NCBI GenBank assembly: GCA_905331475.1
Contig: CAJNYU010003035.1
Location: 8,554 to 72,553, forward strand
From: Rotaria socialis
Lineage: Eukaryota > Rotifera > Eurotatoria > Philodinida > Philodinidae
Length of the DNA stretch: 64,000 bases
Reading direction: 5' to 3'
Under the pieces are notes generated by a model, which saw nothing but the letters and a program-made list of their open reading frames with translations, did no database searches and had not been told where the DNA came from. The position numbers and the translations under genes were made by a program. Below, piece after piece: positions 25,143 through 37,170 of this stretch (the first letter of the stretch is position 1; the number at the start of each line of letters is the position of its first letter).

Positions 25143-26730
25143 CGTCGCTACTCTGATGATATATGAAATGTGAAAGAATAGGAAGATGAAGAAAACTTCG
25201 AGTTATACAGAATGGTAGCTGATGTATATGTGTGCACATAATATTACACGACCGAAATCAGATAAGGTTAGTCAATATTTGTCGACTAAGTATATGTGCA
25301 CGAACGTGACGTGTAGAAGAAGAAGAGAATATTTTCAGTAAATATTTTTGTTGCCTCTATCCAATACGATAAGACTTGAACTATTTTTTCAACTTAAACA
25401 TTACCTGTTGATATGACTTCATGTTATCATGAATTCTTCATTCTCACATAGTTCGATTCGAATAAGAAACTTTGACAACCGTTTTGTTGCCAAAATTCTC
25501 AATGTAATGCTTCAAAACTTTTCAAAGAATGTCTATAGCTGTAACTTTCAAGGACCATCTAGATGTACAGTTCTACTACCAAGTTGAACGCTTTCTTTTC
25601 TTGTTGTCAGATGACATGAAATTAGGTTGAAGCTCATGGACTGCATGCAAAAATTTTATCAATGTTCGATATATAAGCATGATAATTTCTGGGTGGTATA
25701 ATGTCGGTGCTCTATCCTACAAAATATTTATGAATTCAAACCTGCATCGCAGTTATCTTGAGTTAGACATCGTATATGAATCTGAAATTTTCTCTGTGAT
25801 CTAATATTGCTACACATAGAAGACAGCTACATTTAATCGCTAATAGCTGCTGTTCATATTTTACCTACGATAATTGAGTACCAATATTAATTTACCAACT
25901 TCCACCGACTGAATCTGAATAGTAATTTATTTCTGTATTGACGAGTTTTTAGTGGTTAATTTGATGAAATTTTCTAGCCGCTGATATATTATTTATTTGT
26001 CAGCGAAACAGTTTTATATTTTTTTTATAAGTCTTACATATCCTCGGTCAACGTAAATGCCATGCGGCAATAAGAAAATATTTTCTTCTTCTTCTTCTTC
26101 TTCTTCTTCTACACGTCACATTTAGTCGACAAATATTGACTAACCTTATCTGATTTCGGTCGTGTAATATTATGTGCACACATATACATCAACTACCATT
26201 CTGTATAACTCGAAGTTTTCTTCATCTTCCTATTCTTTCACATTTCATATATCATCAGAGTAGCGACGATGAAAACTATTCAACTTCAGTTTTTTTTAGT
26301 GCAGACTCTTTTGTTTCTACAACTGATCTCATTTTCGATGCAAGCAACTGTTGAAAACGTATTTACAGTGAAAAGTATTCATTCAGTTAATGACACAATG
26401 AATCTTATTCAGAAAGATATAGAAGAACAAAATGGAATTGTCTTTGTTCGCATTGATCAAAAAAAAGCAGCCGAAGAAGCTGGTATCATTGGCCAGTTGA
26501 ATGATACAGAATTAATTTTATTTGGAAATCCTAAAGTTGGTACTCAGTTAATGGTCGCCAATGGGTCGGTGTCGATCGAACTTCCATTGAGAGCTTCCTG
26601 TTGGAGACAAAATGAAACTGTATATTTGAGCATTACAAATCCACTAGCATTGGAAATACAATACAATTTGAGCTCAAAGAAACAGGTGCTTGAAAAGATG
26701 GCTGAAAATGTTAAACAAATGATGAACAAA
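24683..26730. repeat. Inverted duplication carrying the two DUF302 genes
   Basis: The left arm (about 24683-25336) and right arm (about 26075-26730) are near-identical reverse complements separated by about 740 bp of unrelated DNA. The arms hold the whole coding frame plus about 200 bp of 5' flank, and stop near the C-terminal codon on one side and at AATATTTTC on the other. Differences include a 16-bp insertion in the left arm near 25290 and expansion of a TTC run to about ten units in the right arm (26084-26111). The genes are head to head. No terminal repeats or target duplication of a mobile element were seen around the arms. Confidence 0.85.
25143..26268. promoter_or_regulatory. Shared divergent promoter region of the DUF302 pair
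   Basis: The 1126 bp between the two start codons contains two mirror copies of the about 200-bp sequence immediately 5' of each ATG, conserved between copies as strongly as the coding part, plus a unique centre (25337-26074). Conservation of the flank reflects recent duplication and does not itself prove regulatory function. Confidence 0.45.
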
Positions 26731-26745
26731 ATTGAATCGCGTTAA
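26269..26745 (+). CDS. Secreted DUF302-domain protein, copy B
   Basis: A 158-residue intronless frame with the same signal peptide (cut expected after the SFSMQA segment), the DUF302 hallmark FGNPKVGTQLM and the IELPLRASCW segment. It differs from copy A at scattered residues (for example D to N changes around residues 43-50 and FR to IT near residue 127) and ends ...KIESR with a normal stop instead of the donor-like GTAAGT seen in copy A. Both copies therefore keep an intact domain. Function unknown; extracytoplasmic location inferred from the signal peptide. Confidence 0.82.
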   Translation: MKTIQLQFFLVQTLLFLQLISFSMQATVENVFTVKSIHSVNDTMNLIQKDIEEQNGIVFVRIDQKKAAEEAGIIGQLNDTELILFGNPKVGTQLMVANGSVSIELPLRASCWRQNETVYLSITNPLALEIQYNLSSKKQVLEKMAENVKQMMNKIESR

Positions 26746-26884
26746 TTATTTTTCTTCAGACAACTAAAAATAAAGACACAAGCTTTCAATTATAAACATT
26801 TAATGCCAAAATTTAGAATCTTATATTCTTTCGATATAATGTTGTCAGCAATAAATGATTTGAATTTCAGGTTACTGTAAAAAC

Positions 26885-27834
26885 CAGAGCTCCGCGGGAC
26901 GACCAAAAAGTTGCCCCATCCCGTCCTGCGTCCCGCACTTCATTGCCCCGTCTCGCAGTATTTTAATGTATAAACACGATCCTTTCTTTTTATCTAAAAT
27001 TGTAATTAAAACATACTAGCTAATTCGTAGTTTCTTGTTCAATGAAACTCATTCTTTTTACTATTCATATATTACACGACAGCGTTTATATGGACAAAAT
27101 TTCCACCACAATGGCATTGGCATACGAAAATCGGTGTTACAAAAATAAAGAAAAGTGTAATAAGAAACACAAGCGAAAGTACTGTTTCTCGAGTAACTGA
27201 TCTAAGATAAAATATATCATTAAGATTTGTTCGATTAATTCAAGATCTACTACATCATAGTAAAACCAGCTATGAAGGGAGAGAAACGAATTTTGGGTCC
27301 TAGTGGATCCCATGGATTCGGTTGGACCCTATAGCTGAGTCGCTCGACAATACCAAAGTTCATCAATAACTACTAGATTCCTCATAAATTAATTGAGATA
27401 TATTAACTCTCGCTGAAATACATTCATCTCAGTTATAGTTTAGCGGCATGCACTGATTTTTAATGAAAAACAATAATGCAGATCCTGATGGATCTTTTTG
27501 GATGTTGAAGGACCCTTATAGGTACCAATGAACGCTAATGAGTTGTAAAATAGATTGATTAGAATCTAAGGAGAATTATCAGAACTTACTTTAATCCATC
27601 AAAAGTTAATTAGGTTTACAATAATTTGCAATCAGTGCCAAAAGATGAAGCCTTGAGGATGCTACTACATACTAGGATCCACCGTGATTCACCTCTCCTG
27701 TTTGCCCTGTCCGCTAAGTTTACGCACCACCGGTGGTTCTGCTTGTATGATCTTGGCGGGACAGATAAGGTAATTGATCAGGTCCAGTTCCGTCCCGTCC
27801 TGTCTCATCCCTTCCCGCGTTCCGCGGAGCTCTG
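26885..27834. mobile_element. Non-autonomous hAT-like DNA transposon
   Basis: A 950-bp element whose ends are inverted copies starting CAGAGCTCCGCGG. The flanking octamers GTAAAAAC (26877-26884) and ATAGAAAC (27835-27842) agree at 6 of 8 positions, as expected for an aged 8-bp hAT target duplication. Inside each end lies a GC-rich zone with repeated CGTCCCGTCC motifs in inverted orientation (26909-26957 and 27788-27828), resembling subterminal transposase-binding repeats. The interior is AT-rich and has no transposase frame. Confidence 0.75.
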
Positions 27835-28892
27835 ATAGAAACCATTGAATATAATATATGAGAAGCTTTGTTTGTGAATGTTCTCTTCGGTGTCATGAAA
27901 ACAAACACTTATAGTCACAAATATGTATCCTGTAGGTCAATATATAGTGTGGAAGTGGGATTTTCGATGTAATCCTGAATCGAACAACTGATGGCTTTAT
28001 TTCAGAGGAGAATTTAATAGCGTCAACATGAAACAAAATAAATATTTGAATTTAACAAAAGAACGCAAAATGAAATGATTATGAATAGTATTTTTCACTT
28101 AACCTTTCATCTTAAATGCTTTTTACAATCTAGTTTTAACAGACGAAGAGTTATGGCTAGATGATTAATAAGATGTTCATGATAGAAAAAAGCGTTTTTG
28201 TATTTATCTTTTAGGAAAGAAAACTTTCGAAATTATACAGCTGATTGCCTCATTGAACAAATATTTTGACTTTCCTTCAACTAAATTCAGTTTTGTCTTT
28301 AGCACGCGTGAGAAATTCATCGTAAATAAATGACATCTCTCCGCAAGTTATTTCTTCATCCACAGGGCAACATCTAGAGACAGCGCTTTGCTAGGTTAAC
28401 ATAATGTCTGATTACTTAGAATGTGCTTTTTACGGAAGAATTAATTCTTATGTATTTTTCTGAAGATGGTTAAGAAAGTCCATACGTTTTAGATAAAATT
28501 ATATCGTGTTCGTATGGAAAAAGAACAGTAAATAAAATGAGAATAATTTCAATAGTTTTTATAAAGGTTCAGAAAACATTCCATTCATAGTAACAAGAAT
28601 TCATCAATGAAAAACGTGTTATATAGTAGATTGAATATACAAATGTTAAAGTTTCAGTGCAATTCATTCTTTATCTGTCTAAGATTCTAATCAGTTCTTA
28701 AATTTCAATTAAACGACTTGTAGCGTATCAGATTGTTCTCGAAGTCCTGGAGAAATACTCCAGCTGTAGCACTGGATGACGCAAATGAATTACAAAGTAA
28801 TTCAGATTAGTCGATTCCAAAGTAATTCTGTGTTGAACAATAATCAGTATAGCTCTTGTGCGGTCTGCCATAGGTAATCGGGGTCTACCATG

Positions 28893-29000
28893 GTGTGGGT
28901 GTCATGTAGGGTATACACAGCAAGAGCACACACACACATCATACATGATAGTGTGAGTGTGATGAAGGGTGTACACAGCGAGAATACACACTGTAAGCGA
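28893..29000. repeat. Two-unit tandem repeat, 58-bp period, GT/CA-rich
   Basis: Units begin GTGTGGGTGTCATG (28893) and GTGTGAGTGTGATG (28951). Each contains a variant of AGGGTRTACACAGCRAGA and a CACACA tract. Confidence 0.65.
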
Positions 29001-29235
29001 CTGCTCGCTTTCTTTTCGTTCCATTCCTTCTTACATAGTTATGCATGTTTGTATCTTTTCGTGTTCTTTTGGGAGGAGAATAATAAGATATGTATATGTT
29101 ACATGTCTGTTTGTTTATCTTATCTTATCTCCCCATTTTTTTGTTCGCTGAAGGATTGAAAAAAGAATAATTGTGAACTTGTTTCGTTTTTGGTAAATAA
29201 AAATTCACACACGCATCACAGCCCACATCTTTTTA

Positions 29236-29395
29236 GGACCTTAGTAGACGCTAGTAGACCCTGGTAGACCCTGGCAAGCCCTGATAGACCGTGGTAGATC
29301 CTGTTAGCCGCCGATTCCCTATGGCGGACCCTGATTCTGTATGATAGACCCTGATTCCCTATAATAGACCCTGATTACCAATGGCAGACCCTGAC
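29236..29395. repeat. Degenerate tandem repeat of GTAGACCCTG-type units
   Basis: About 160 bp in which TAGACCCTG recurs roughly every 10 bp at first (29250-29310), then every 18-20 bp combined with ATTCCCTAT spacers. Much more GC-rich than its surroundings. Confidence 0.7.
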
Positions 29396-32039
29396 TACGT
29401 TACATTTTTGAATTATTTTGTAATTCATTTGTGTCATGAAGTCAGCTGTAGGTATTTAACTGTGTATCGTCTTCTACAATATCAAATTCATATGCAAAGC
29501 AATCTTTTTTCGTACCTACATGAAAACCAAAGTTTCGTTAATATTTTATGGAGTAAAAATGTATTCGAAAATTTAGAATTCGAAAAAAATAACTATTCTC
29601 TTTGTTGTTCTGAAAGAAACGTAGAACATTATGTGAAAAAACTTCAGTCAAGATCAAATTACAATGTTTCACTAATAAGATAAATATGTTTTCGTTGCAA
29701 AAATATGCAACATTAATTGATAACTATTTTATGTAGCATTCTGAACATTTGCTCTCCAATAAACTTTTCGGTTGCCATACGTAATAACCCAAGATCAATA
29801 TTATCGGTTGGTGTCAATAAAAACGTACCCAGATATAAAATGTTTCCACGTCGTCGTTAACGATTATAACCTTCAAACAAAGTTGTTATGCCAATTTTTA
29901 ATGTTGATACAGTTTTCGATCGTTTCGTATCAGCTATGGCATATTGATCTTTGTTATCTTCCCATTGTGCAACACAATGAGAAGCCGTATCAGATTGGCG
30001 TGGGATTTTTATACGACTTCAATTGATTAAAAAATCTGAAAAAATACAGTTACGATGATAATACGCTTTAAAATAAAGAGGGATCTCAATCACAGAAAAT
30101 ATGAATACAAATTTTGAAACTTCACTTGTCTCATATAGTAATTACTATAATAATAATTAGCATGAGAGAGAAATAAGGTCTATCATTCGAAGCATGTTAA
30201 ATTAATGTAAGAGATTTCATATTGCTTCTATCTTTTCTCTTTTTTTAACAATCAACGGCAACAAGAAAATCGTTGTAAAACATTGTCTATCTTTTAAACG
30301 AAATGAAAGAACGTCGTTGCCAATGACGAAACGAATGATACATATGTGCATACTTAGGTGTCGCTTGACTGCATATTACAGATAAGTGAAAAACTCAATA
30401 CAAAAAGGACTAGTTTCGGTGTTGGTTTCATATTTACTCCAATGCCAAATTTATAATAAACAAGTCTACTCAATACTATGATACTATCATCTATAGTTAT
30501 TAAACTCTGATTATACTGCTTGAGTTGTGCACTATAATATAGAAAATAATTATTTGCATACTTTTTTCGTCAGTGAAAGTTACATTATCAATTTAGATTC
30601 GTTGTAAATTTTAAAATTCAAGCATATCAGTAGTATTGGACTTTATTATTAGTTAGATTATTTTTTTTATTCTATATATTATTAAATTCATAATATTACT
30701 ATAAATGACAAATAGTACACCTCGACATTTCGTTTCACTTCAACACATGTGCTTGTTTTCTTATAAGCAATGAATTCATTTTCTCGATAAAATGGACTAG
30801 ATATTACAGCAGTTTTTCCAATTCCATAAATTAGTTCAGGCGTGAACAAACCTGAATTTTCTAATTAAAATCGACTTCATTGATAAAAGGGATATCACTG
30901 ACTCACGCAACAGCGTCGATAAATCTGAGACTAGTCTGAACAAGAAATCACGTTATTTGTCCCTGGAATATGTTGAATTTGGCCTCTTTCGAAGACTCCT
31001 TAGACTAGTCCTGACAGAATTTTCTGAAATGGCTGACTAGTCCAAGCTTATTGGAAGGACAATGTCTTATAGGTGGACTAGACAAGACAAATACACTGAC
31101 GTTTTAGACTAGACAGATCGCCCGTCATACCCTTTTTTTACTCACTTGGGAGCCTGTTTTAAACTTCAATGTATATTGCCCGTATATTCTTTAGCTTAGT
31201 TAAGTTAATGTAGAAAAAGTTGAAAAGAAAAATTCTTTCTACAATCAGTTTTTTTTTCTAACATGTTCTATGGTGGTTTAGCCAAGTGACCAATACCTGC
31301 AATTCCAAAAATACACTAGTTATCAGTATCTAACCTGGGAACATTCCTCATTTGCCGATGTATTGAATGGAGAATACTTGATTTTTGGTAGGATTTGTGT
31401 TGGGAATGGGGTGAACTTACAAGAAGTTACTCTAGAATACGTACTCATTAATTAGTGTAGCTCGTATATATTCAAAGACAATGGTGACCTTATGTTTCGA
31501 CGTGAGATTTTTTACGGCTTTTCAGCTACCTTAACTCATCGTTCCCATTACGGACATAAGCGAATAGGTAGTGTCCTAATTATAGATCTTAGAGAAGAGA
31601 GAGATTCTCACTTCAGATATTTAGCATCAGTTTATTTAGTCTAAAGCATATATATGAGTTTTATATTTTCATCTCAAAGAGGCTACGTTGATCAGTTTTT
31701 CCTTCGCTACATGGATGCATTTTGACTATAATAATCGAACAGAGAAATAGACGTGAAAATATAGAATAAATATAAGTAAATACACAGTGGTCTGTCATCA
31801 AATAATTGTTTATATGTATATTAAAAATTAACACAGAACATCAAAACATGTTGTATTTTCATATCGTCCCTTTATTCGCACTATTAATTTCTACTTTTAT
31901 ACTGTTCGCACAGAGACAAAATAAACTTTTTCTGGCTATTAGCTCGATATTTCAGATGAAAAATACAACTTGTAGCTGTATGATCGTTGATAATAAAATT
32001 TTCTAGAACGTTAATCGAATTCCAATAATTGTTACTGGT

Positions 32040-32426
32040 CAAAATCGTTCCCATTTTTCTAGCTCAGTTCCAGTGTCCATTGGCGTTTGCTGCTGTACAG
32101 GTTTTACAGTCTTGCATCTTTGTACAGACTTCCAATAGATAATACTGCTAACTACCATGCCAACTAGTAAGCAAATAGAAATTATTTTCATAGTTTTGCT
32201 AGCGCCCTCTTCAATTGGAGAGTGTGTGGTCCAGTTGATTGTACTATTGAAAAGTGTATCAGACGTATTTTCTGCATCTTGATGGGAATACGAAGTATCT
32301 GCACTACCTGAAAAAGCTCCAAAGAATACCAGTGAATATAATATTTATAGTCTCTACTTACTGTTACTGTGAATATGAATAATCACAACAAATATTGCTG
32401 TGAACTCGTAGATTAATTGACTCATG
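32040..32426 (-). CDS. Small type I membrane protein, two exons (unrecognised)
   Basis: Exons 32426-32363 and 32308-32040 join in phase across a 54-nt GTAAGT...TTTTTCAG intron and give 110 residues. An N-terminal hydrophobic segment (FTAIFVVIIHIHS) reads as a signal peptide. It is followed by a Ser/Thr/Asn-rich outer part with at least two N-glycosylation sequons (NST, NWT), one transmembrane helix (IISICLLVGMVVSSIIYW), then a short tail starting KSVQRCK and ending EKWERF. The layout of a small receptor or adhesion-type protein is clear, but no family was recognised. The frame stays open upstream of the chosen Met to 32536, adding about 37 residues with three cysteines, so a longer N-terminus is possible. 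Confidence 0.5.
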
Positions 32427-33704
32427 AAGTTTTTTTCGCAAATCAATCCAACTTCGAAAACTATATTTAAAAAAGCAAAAGTATGTTCACATAGTTTAGA
32501 GCTGGCATCACAAGTAGATAACCCAAAAAACTCCATCGAACTAGAATTAATGATTCGTTTATCATATTTCTATCAGAACTCTCTAGAAGTGTTTTATGAT
32601 AGAATAATATGGGAAATCTTCGACAAATTGTACTAACAGAAACAGTTGTTAAACCATATTTTATCTCGGAAACCTTAAATGAGTGAGCTCTTGAGCTGTT
32701 TTTTCTTAAGCTTTTCTAAGTTGTTCTTTGCATCTCCTCTCTCCGATGTTTCGATTCATAGATAGAAGGTAGAAACACAAATTAGTAACACTATAATCAT
32801 GAAAAACATTTATTACAGATATCTATCTAGGTTTCGTGACAAGAGACTTCTGATTCAAAACCTATCGAACCGAAGCAAAGCGAACTCTTTAAAAACACAA
32901 AGATATTAGTGCTCAATGTAATATAACTTTAGGAAATTTTGTATTCTTATAAAGAAACGAATAGTTATGCAAGACATCAATACTTTATTGTGATTAAATG
33001 CCGGAAACTCAAGGCCATGAATATAGCATATATAAATGATATGCAACTTTTACGAGCCGTTCAATGAAACAGATAATGCCATTTTAAGTTGGAACACATA
33101 TCTTGTGATAATCGTGGAAGTTCATCGATCTGGGGCAACCTTTGACAGAGATCATCGATCGTATAATTTTCGAGCTTTTTTTGTAGCATGAGTAATGCAT
33201 GCTATAGGAAAACATCAGAAAGTGTTCAAAAAAAGGCAGCAGCTAAATAAATTATCAGTCCTTTTCTAAAATTGTAAAAGTAAACGATACTTTTACGTAT
33301 ATCCTAGCAATTAGTTATACATCAATGTCTATTTCAATTTTCGACTCTTAATTCACATTAGTCAGGATCCATTCGAATAGGAACTTCTTAAAACTGTTTA
33401 TCATAGAGTTACTTATTCACACACATTCAAGTAATTGATTGATCAATACTATTTTTTTCAGAAATATTTCCAACTTCAAGTAAAGCTAACAGTAGAAATT
33501 TGTGCTGTCTCAACACAAAAAAAAACATTGTCTTTTAGCCGACTAGTTAATTGAGAGAGTTTCGATCCGATAAAATTCTAATTTAAAAAATGCTTAACAT
33601 GTATAAAATTTAAAAATCTATTTTCCTAAACTAGTAGTGTAATAATCAATGCCTATCTTGTGATGCCAAGTTTTGGTTAATATAAAAAATCTATTTATTC
33701 AGAT

Positions 33705-33923
33705 TTACAATTGAAATTTTCTAGAGAGTTCTTTTTCAATCCGCTCGTCAGTTTTCCTGATCGGTAATTCGCTAAAACACTCCAATATACTAAGTTGAAT
33801 TGGCTCCTTCACAAATTCGATAACATTTTCCAAACCAAGTGTCTTCAATGATTGATTTTCGTAGTTCAATAACGGACCATTCATTTTGAGATGAACGTTG
33901 TGTAAAAAGTTTTCAATCAACAC
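33705..33923 (-). CDS. Possible C-terminal exon of an unrecognised gene
   Basis: A frame of about 72 residues, preceded by CTAG acceptor-like sequence at about 33930, with a balanced soluble-protein composition (LGLENVIEFVKEPIQ, KTDERIEKELSRKFQL at the end). No matching upstream exon was found; a second minus-strand frame at 34179-34373 is too far and too weak to join. Function unknown; could be chance or a gene remnant. Confidence 0.25.
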   Translation of the reverse strand: MLIENFLHNVHLKMNGPLLNYENQSLKTLGLENVIEFVKEPIQLSILECFSELPIRKTDERIEKELSRKFQL

Positions 33924-34517
33924 CTTCTAGCTAGTCGACCGCATGTGAGAAATCTTAGCTATTAGTTCAAAAATGTTGAATAGTGCATTACAAATTGATA
34001 CATGACTTCAAGATATGTCGTCGTATTTAGATTGTTCTGATATGATTGAAACGCAGTTAAAAATTAAAAGCCGAACAATTAAAATGGCTCCTGGAAAATT
34101 GAGATATTTTAACAGAAATTAGACTATATCTAATGCATGAGTAGCTACGGAAAACTATGGAATAACACAACGATATTTTCATTGTTGTAAGAGCACCGGC
34201 AATAATAGATAAATGCTCAACCTGTTTTGGTCCAGAAGATGTTTCAAGATAAAGGAACAGGCAAATTTTATTACATATGTTTTAGGCAAATTCGCCACAC
34301 TTTTATCTTTGGTAGAACTGATGCCGGTGACAACAGAAATTAAGTTTACTCCGGATTTAAAACTCTGAACCATATATGAAACGAAAGTATCTAGATGATC
34401 AGTAAAATTTTACGAAAAGCAAGAAGTCATCATATAATAGGTAGTAACACTAATAATTTTTACGGCCTAAAATCAATCTCAGTGTATACTCCAGAACGAT
34501 ATCTTTGGGGGCACAGA

Positions 34518-35285
34518 TAGGGGTGCCAATTTACAGTTTATTTAATTAAAATTTAATTTCGTGAAAAGTTAATTTAATTTAAAATTTTAAGTATATAAAG
34601 TTAAATTTAAAATTAATTAANTCAAAAATTAAAATTAAAAAAAAATAAATTTTTTTTAAATGGAAAGTTAAATTTAAAATAAATTTAAATTCAAGAAATT
34701 AAAATTTAATTAAATTTTAAATTTTGTATTATTTAAATTAAAATTAATTAAAATTAAATTTTTTGAAATACAAATTAGTTGAATTTTGAAAACTAGTAGA
34801 TAAACATAGTTTTTGACTTGATTGCTATTATTTCAAGTCAAATTTGAGTATGTTTCCTGTTTCCTAAAGTTAGAGTTAGTCATTCTTCTACGAATTTTGC
34901 TATTAAATATATTTTTATGAGTATCCCAGTATTCTGAAGAAGAAAGATGACGGATCCTGCATAATCTGTAGAGAAATTTTGACTATTATGAATAAATGTT
35001 AACCTAAAATACTAGGTTTTCCTCTCATTTAGTATTTACTACTGTTAAAGTCACGTATTTCTCTCGTAGCAATCATGTGTATCCATCCAAACAATTTATT
35101 AAATTTAAAATTTAAAATTTAAATTTAAAAAAATTTATTAAATCAAGAAATAAATTTTCAAAAATTTTATTTTAATTAAATTTTAATTAATTTTAAATTT
35201 AACTTTATATACTTAAAATTTTAAATTAAATTAACTTTTCACGAAATTAAATTTTAATTAAATAAACTGTAAATTGGCACCCCTA
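34518..35285. mobile_element. AT-rich palindromic hAT MITE with 8-bp target duplication
   Basis: A 768-bp element with long inverted ends beginning TAGGGGTGCCAATTTACAG; arm similarity continues for more than 90 bp (through the TATATAAAGTTAAATTTAAA segments). Flanking octamers GGCACAGA (34510-34517) and GGCGCAGA (35286-35293) match at 7 of 8 positions. The TAGGGGTG start and 8-bp duplication are typical of the hAT superfamily. The arms consist largely of AAATTTAA-type sequence. The centre (34770-35090) is unique and non-coding. An N at 34621 suggests the palindrome was hard to assemble. Confidence 0.85.
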
Positions 35286-35293
35286 GGCGCAGA

Positions 35294-37170
35294 CAAGCTG
35301 AATTTATTACTTTTTAAATTTAACACATTTCTTTTTAGTATTCTTTGCAATATTTTACTTTATAAAAATACTGACTTTCAAGTGCAAATTAGAATCTAAT
35401 ACTACAAGCCATTATATCCAAAAACTCACACGGGCACCCTCTCTTTTATTCATTCTCAAAGCCAACATTCCGTCTCTATTCTAGATCAAGAAGTTTTATT
35501 GTCTTTAGAAGTCTATGTTTTAATTAAAGCAAATATTGTTACAATAATATACAAGAGACATACCAGTAGTTGATACTTTCTAACAAATAATAAAAGTGAT
35601 ATACAACAAAGAATAACGATGACTAACCTATATCATTGAAATAGATTTTCAAAATTAGTCCATTTACTTTTAGTCTCTTTTTTTACTTTTCTTGCCAGGT
35701 TATCAGTATACACGAGACTGCTCGGCGAAATGCGTATGATGTAAATCGAGCATACACTTGAGAAGAAAATTTTTATGTGTTTTATCGCGTTTCATTACCA
35801 TCCGCGCTGACTTGTTTCTAGAAGCATACTAGTCGTATATAGTTACTTATCGGGCTACTGAAATAAATTCAGTATCTTGTAAGATATTTTCTTTCTAAAT
35901 TTTGTTAGCAACCTAGAACAATGGTTATCCTAATTTGAGGTGTTATTGCAGTGATTCGTGTATCCAGCCATTCAAACATCATATTTGCCGTCTACATTAA
36001 CAAAAGCTCTTGTAAATCTTAGTATTGATCTCTTCTATGCACTAATGCAACTTGCCAATCCATAGAGAATGTTAATACAATCTTATGTATTCTATTTAAT
36101 CGTGTCCATTATATTATATATATAGTTGCAGCTTCACTTCGTTTATCGAATGTACTGAGTTAAACTTTTATATCTATTTGAAAGCCATCCAAATATCTAA
36201 TAATTATGTATTATTACGACATTCACCGACGTCACTAGAATCCGTTTCTTTGATTCTTCAAACTATCCAACATTCGTATGGGTCGTCTGCTTTTAGAAAT
36301 TTGTTTAAGGGCCTTTGCAAGCGTTGCTCTCTCTGTTCTAATCTATTAACTGTAGGGTAGCCCAGTAAGCATGTGGAAGACAACAGCGATAAGAGTGAAG
36401 AGATTAAAAAGATGATAATAGTCATGATTTATAACTCATGACGTGAGGAAGTGAATTATGATTATTGTCTCCTCCAATAGCAACACACTGCTGCAAGTAA
36501 AGTATGTGCTTGTGCAAGTACACAACTATATGTATTTCTTGGCGGTTACAGACGAGGAAGTGAAAGTGATTCTAGGTAAGAAAGAGGAAAATATTACATA
36601 CACATACATACACACAAATTTCTAATTACAATTATTCTGCTATCAACACCAAAAATTTGAAGGATCTTTATATATAACTACGTATTTGATTGAATCCCAA
36701 AGGAGCCCTTGGAAAGTTATGAAAACATCATCGCTTTGAAGCGTATTCTTAGCCAAAGAAATATATGAATATGTCACAATTAATCTGTATTTATCCATGC
36801 TAGAGCTCGTCTAAATCGCACCTGATGCCCTTCCACAGAATGCCATCTACCTGATTTATCAAGTAGTCCTCTTCTATCGTAATTGATCGTATTTTTAACG
36901 CAATATAATAAACAAAACTGTCATTTTTATTTGAATTATAGCCTAAGTATTGCTCAATGCGCGTTGTCGCTACATATATTTTATTTCTTCTCTTTGAATG
37001 ATAATTTTTTGATGGCGCTTAGATATCCCATAGTATAGGCTATTATGAAGATTATCTACTGTATTCATTCTATTACTAGATCGATCTTTTGACTAACAAG
37101 CCGAAGCAGTGCATTCCCACTACTTTTTACCTGTTTTATTTCTTGACTTCTGTGCTCAATTCTTTGGTCA
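35294..37170. other. Intergenic, no gene seen
   Basis: Only short frames (36178-36360, about 60 codons). A CA/TACA-rich patch at 36596-36618. The promoter of the HPP gene should lie at its right end. Confidence 0.5.

Larger units (their letters stand above)
27843..32039. other. Intergenic with two small tandem repeats
   Basis: About 4.2 kb without a supportable gene. Frames at 29381-29683 and 29772-30026 (plus) start in or near simple repeats and show no family features. Repeated GACTAGTC-type motifs at 30930-31110 may be an old repeat. The two tandem arrays are listed separately. Confidence 0.5.

Noticed and set aside
32424..32636. Plus-strand 70-codon frame
   Set aside because: Opposite the better supported spliced minus-strand membrane protein; no motif of its own.
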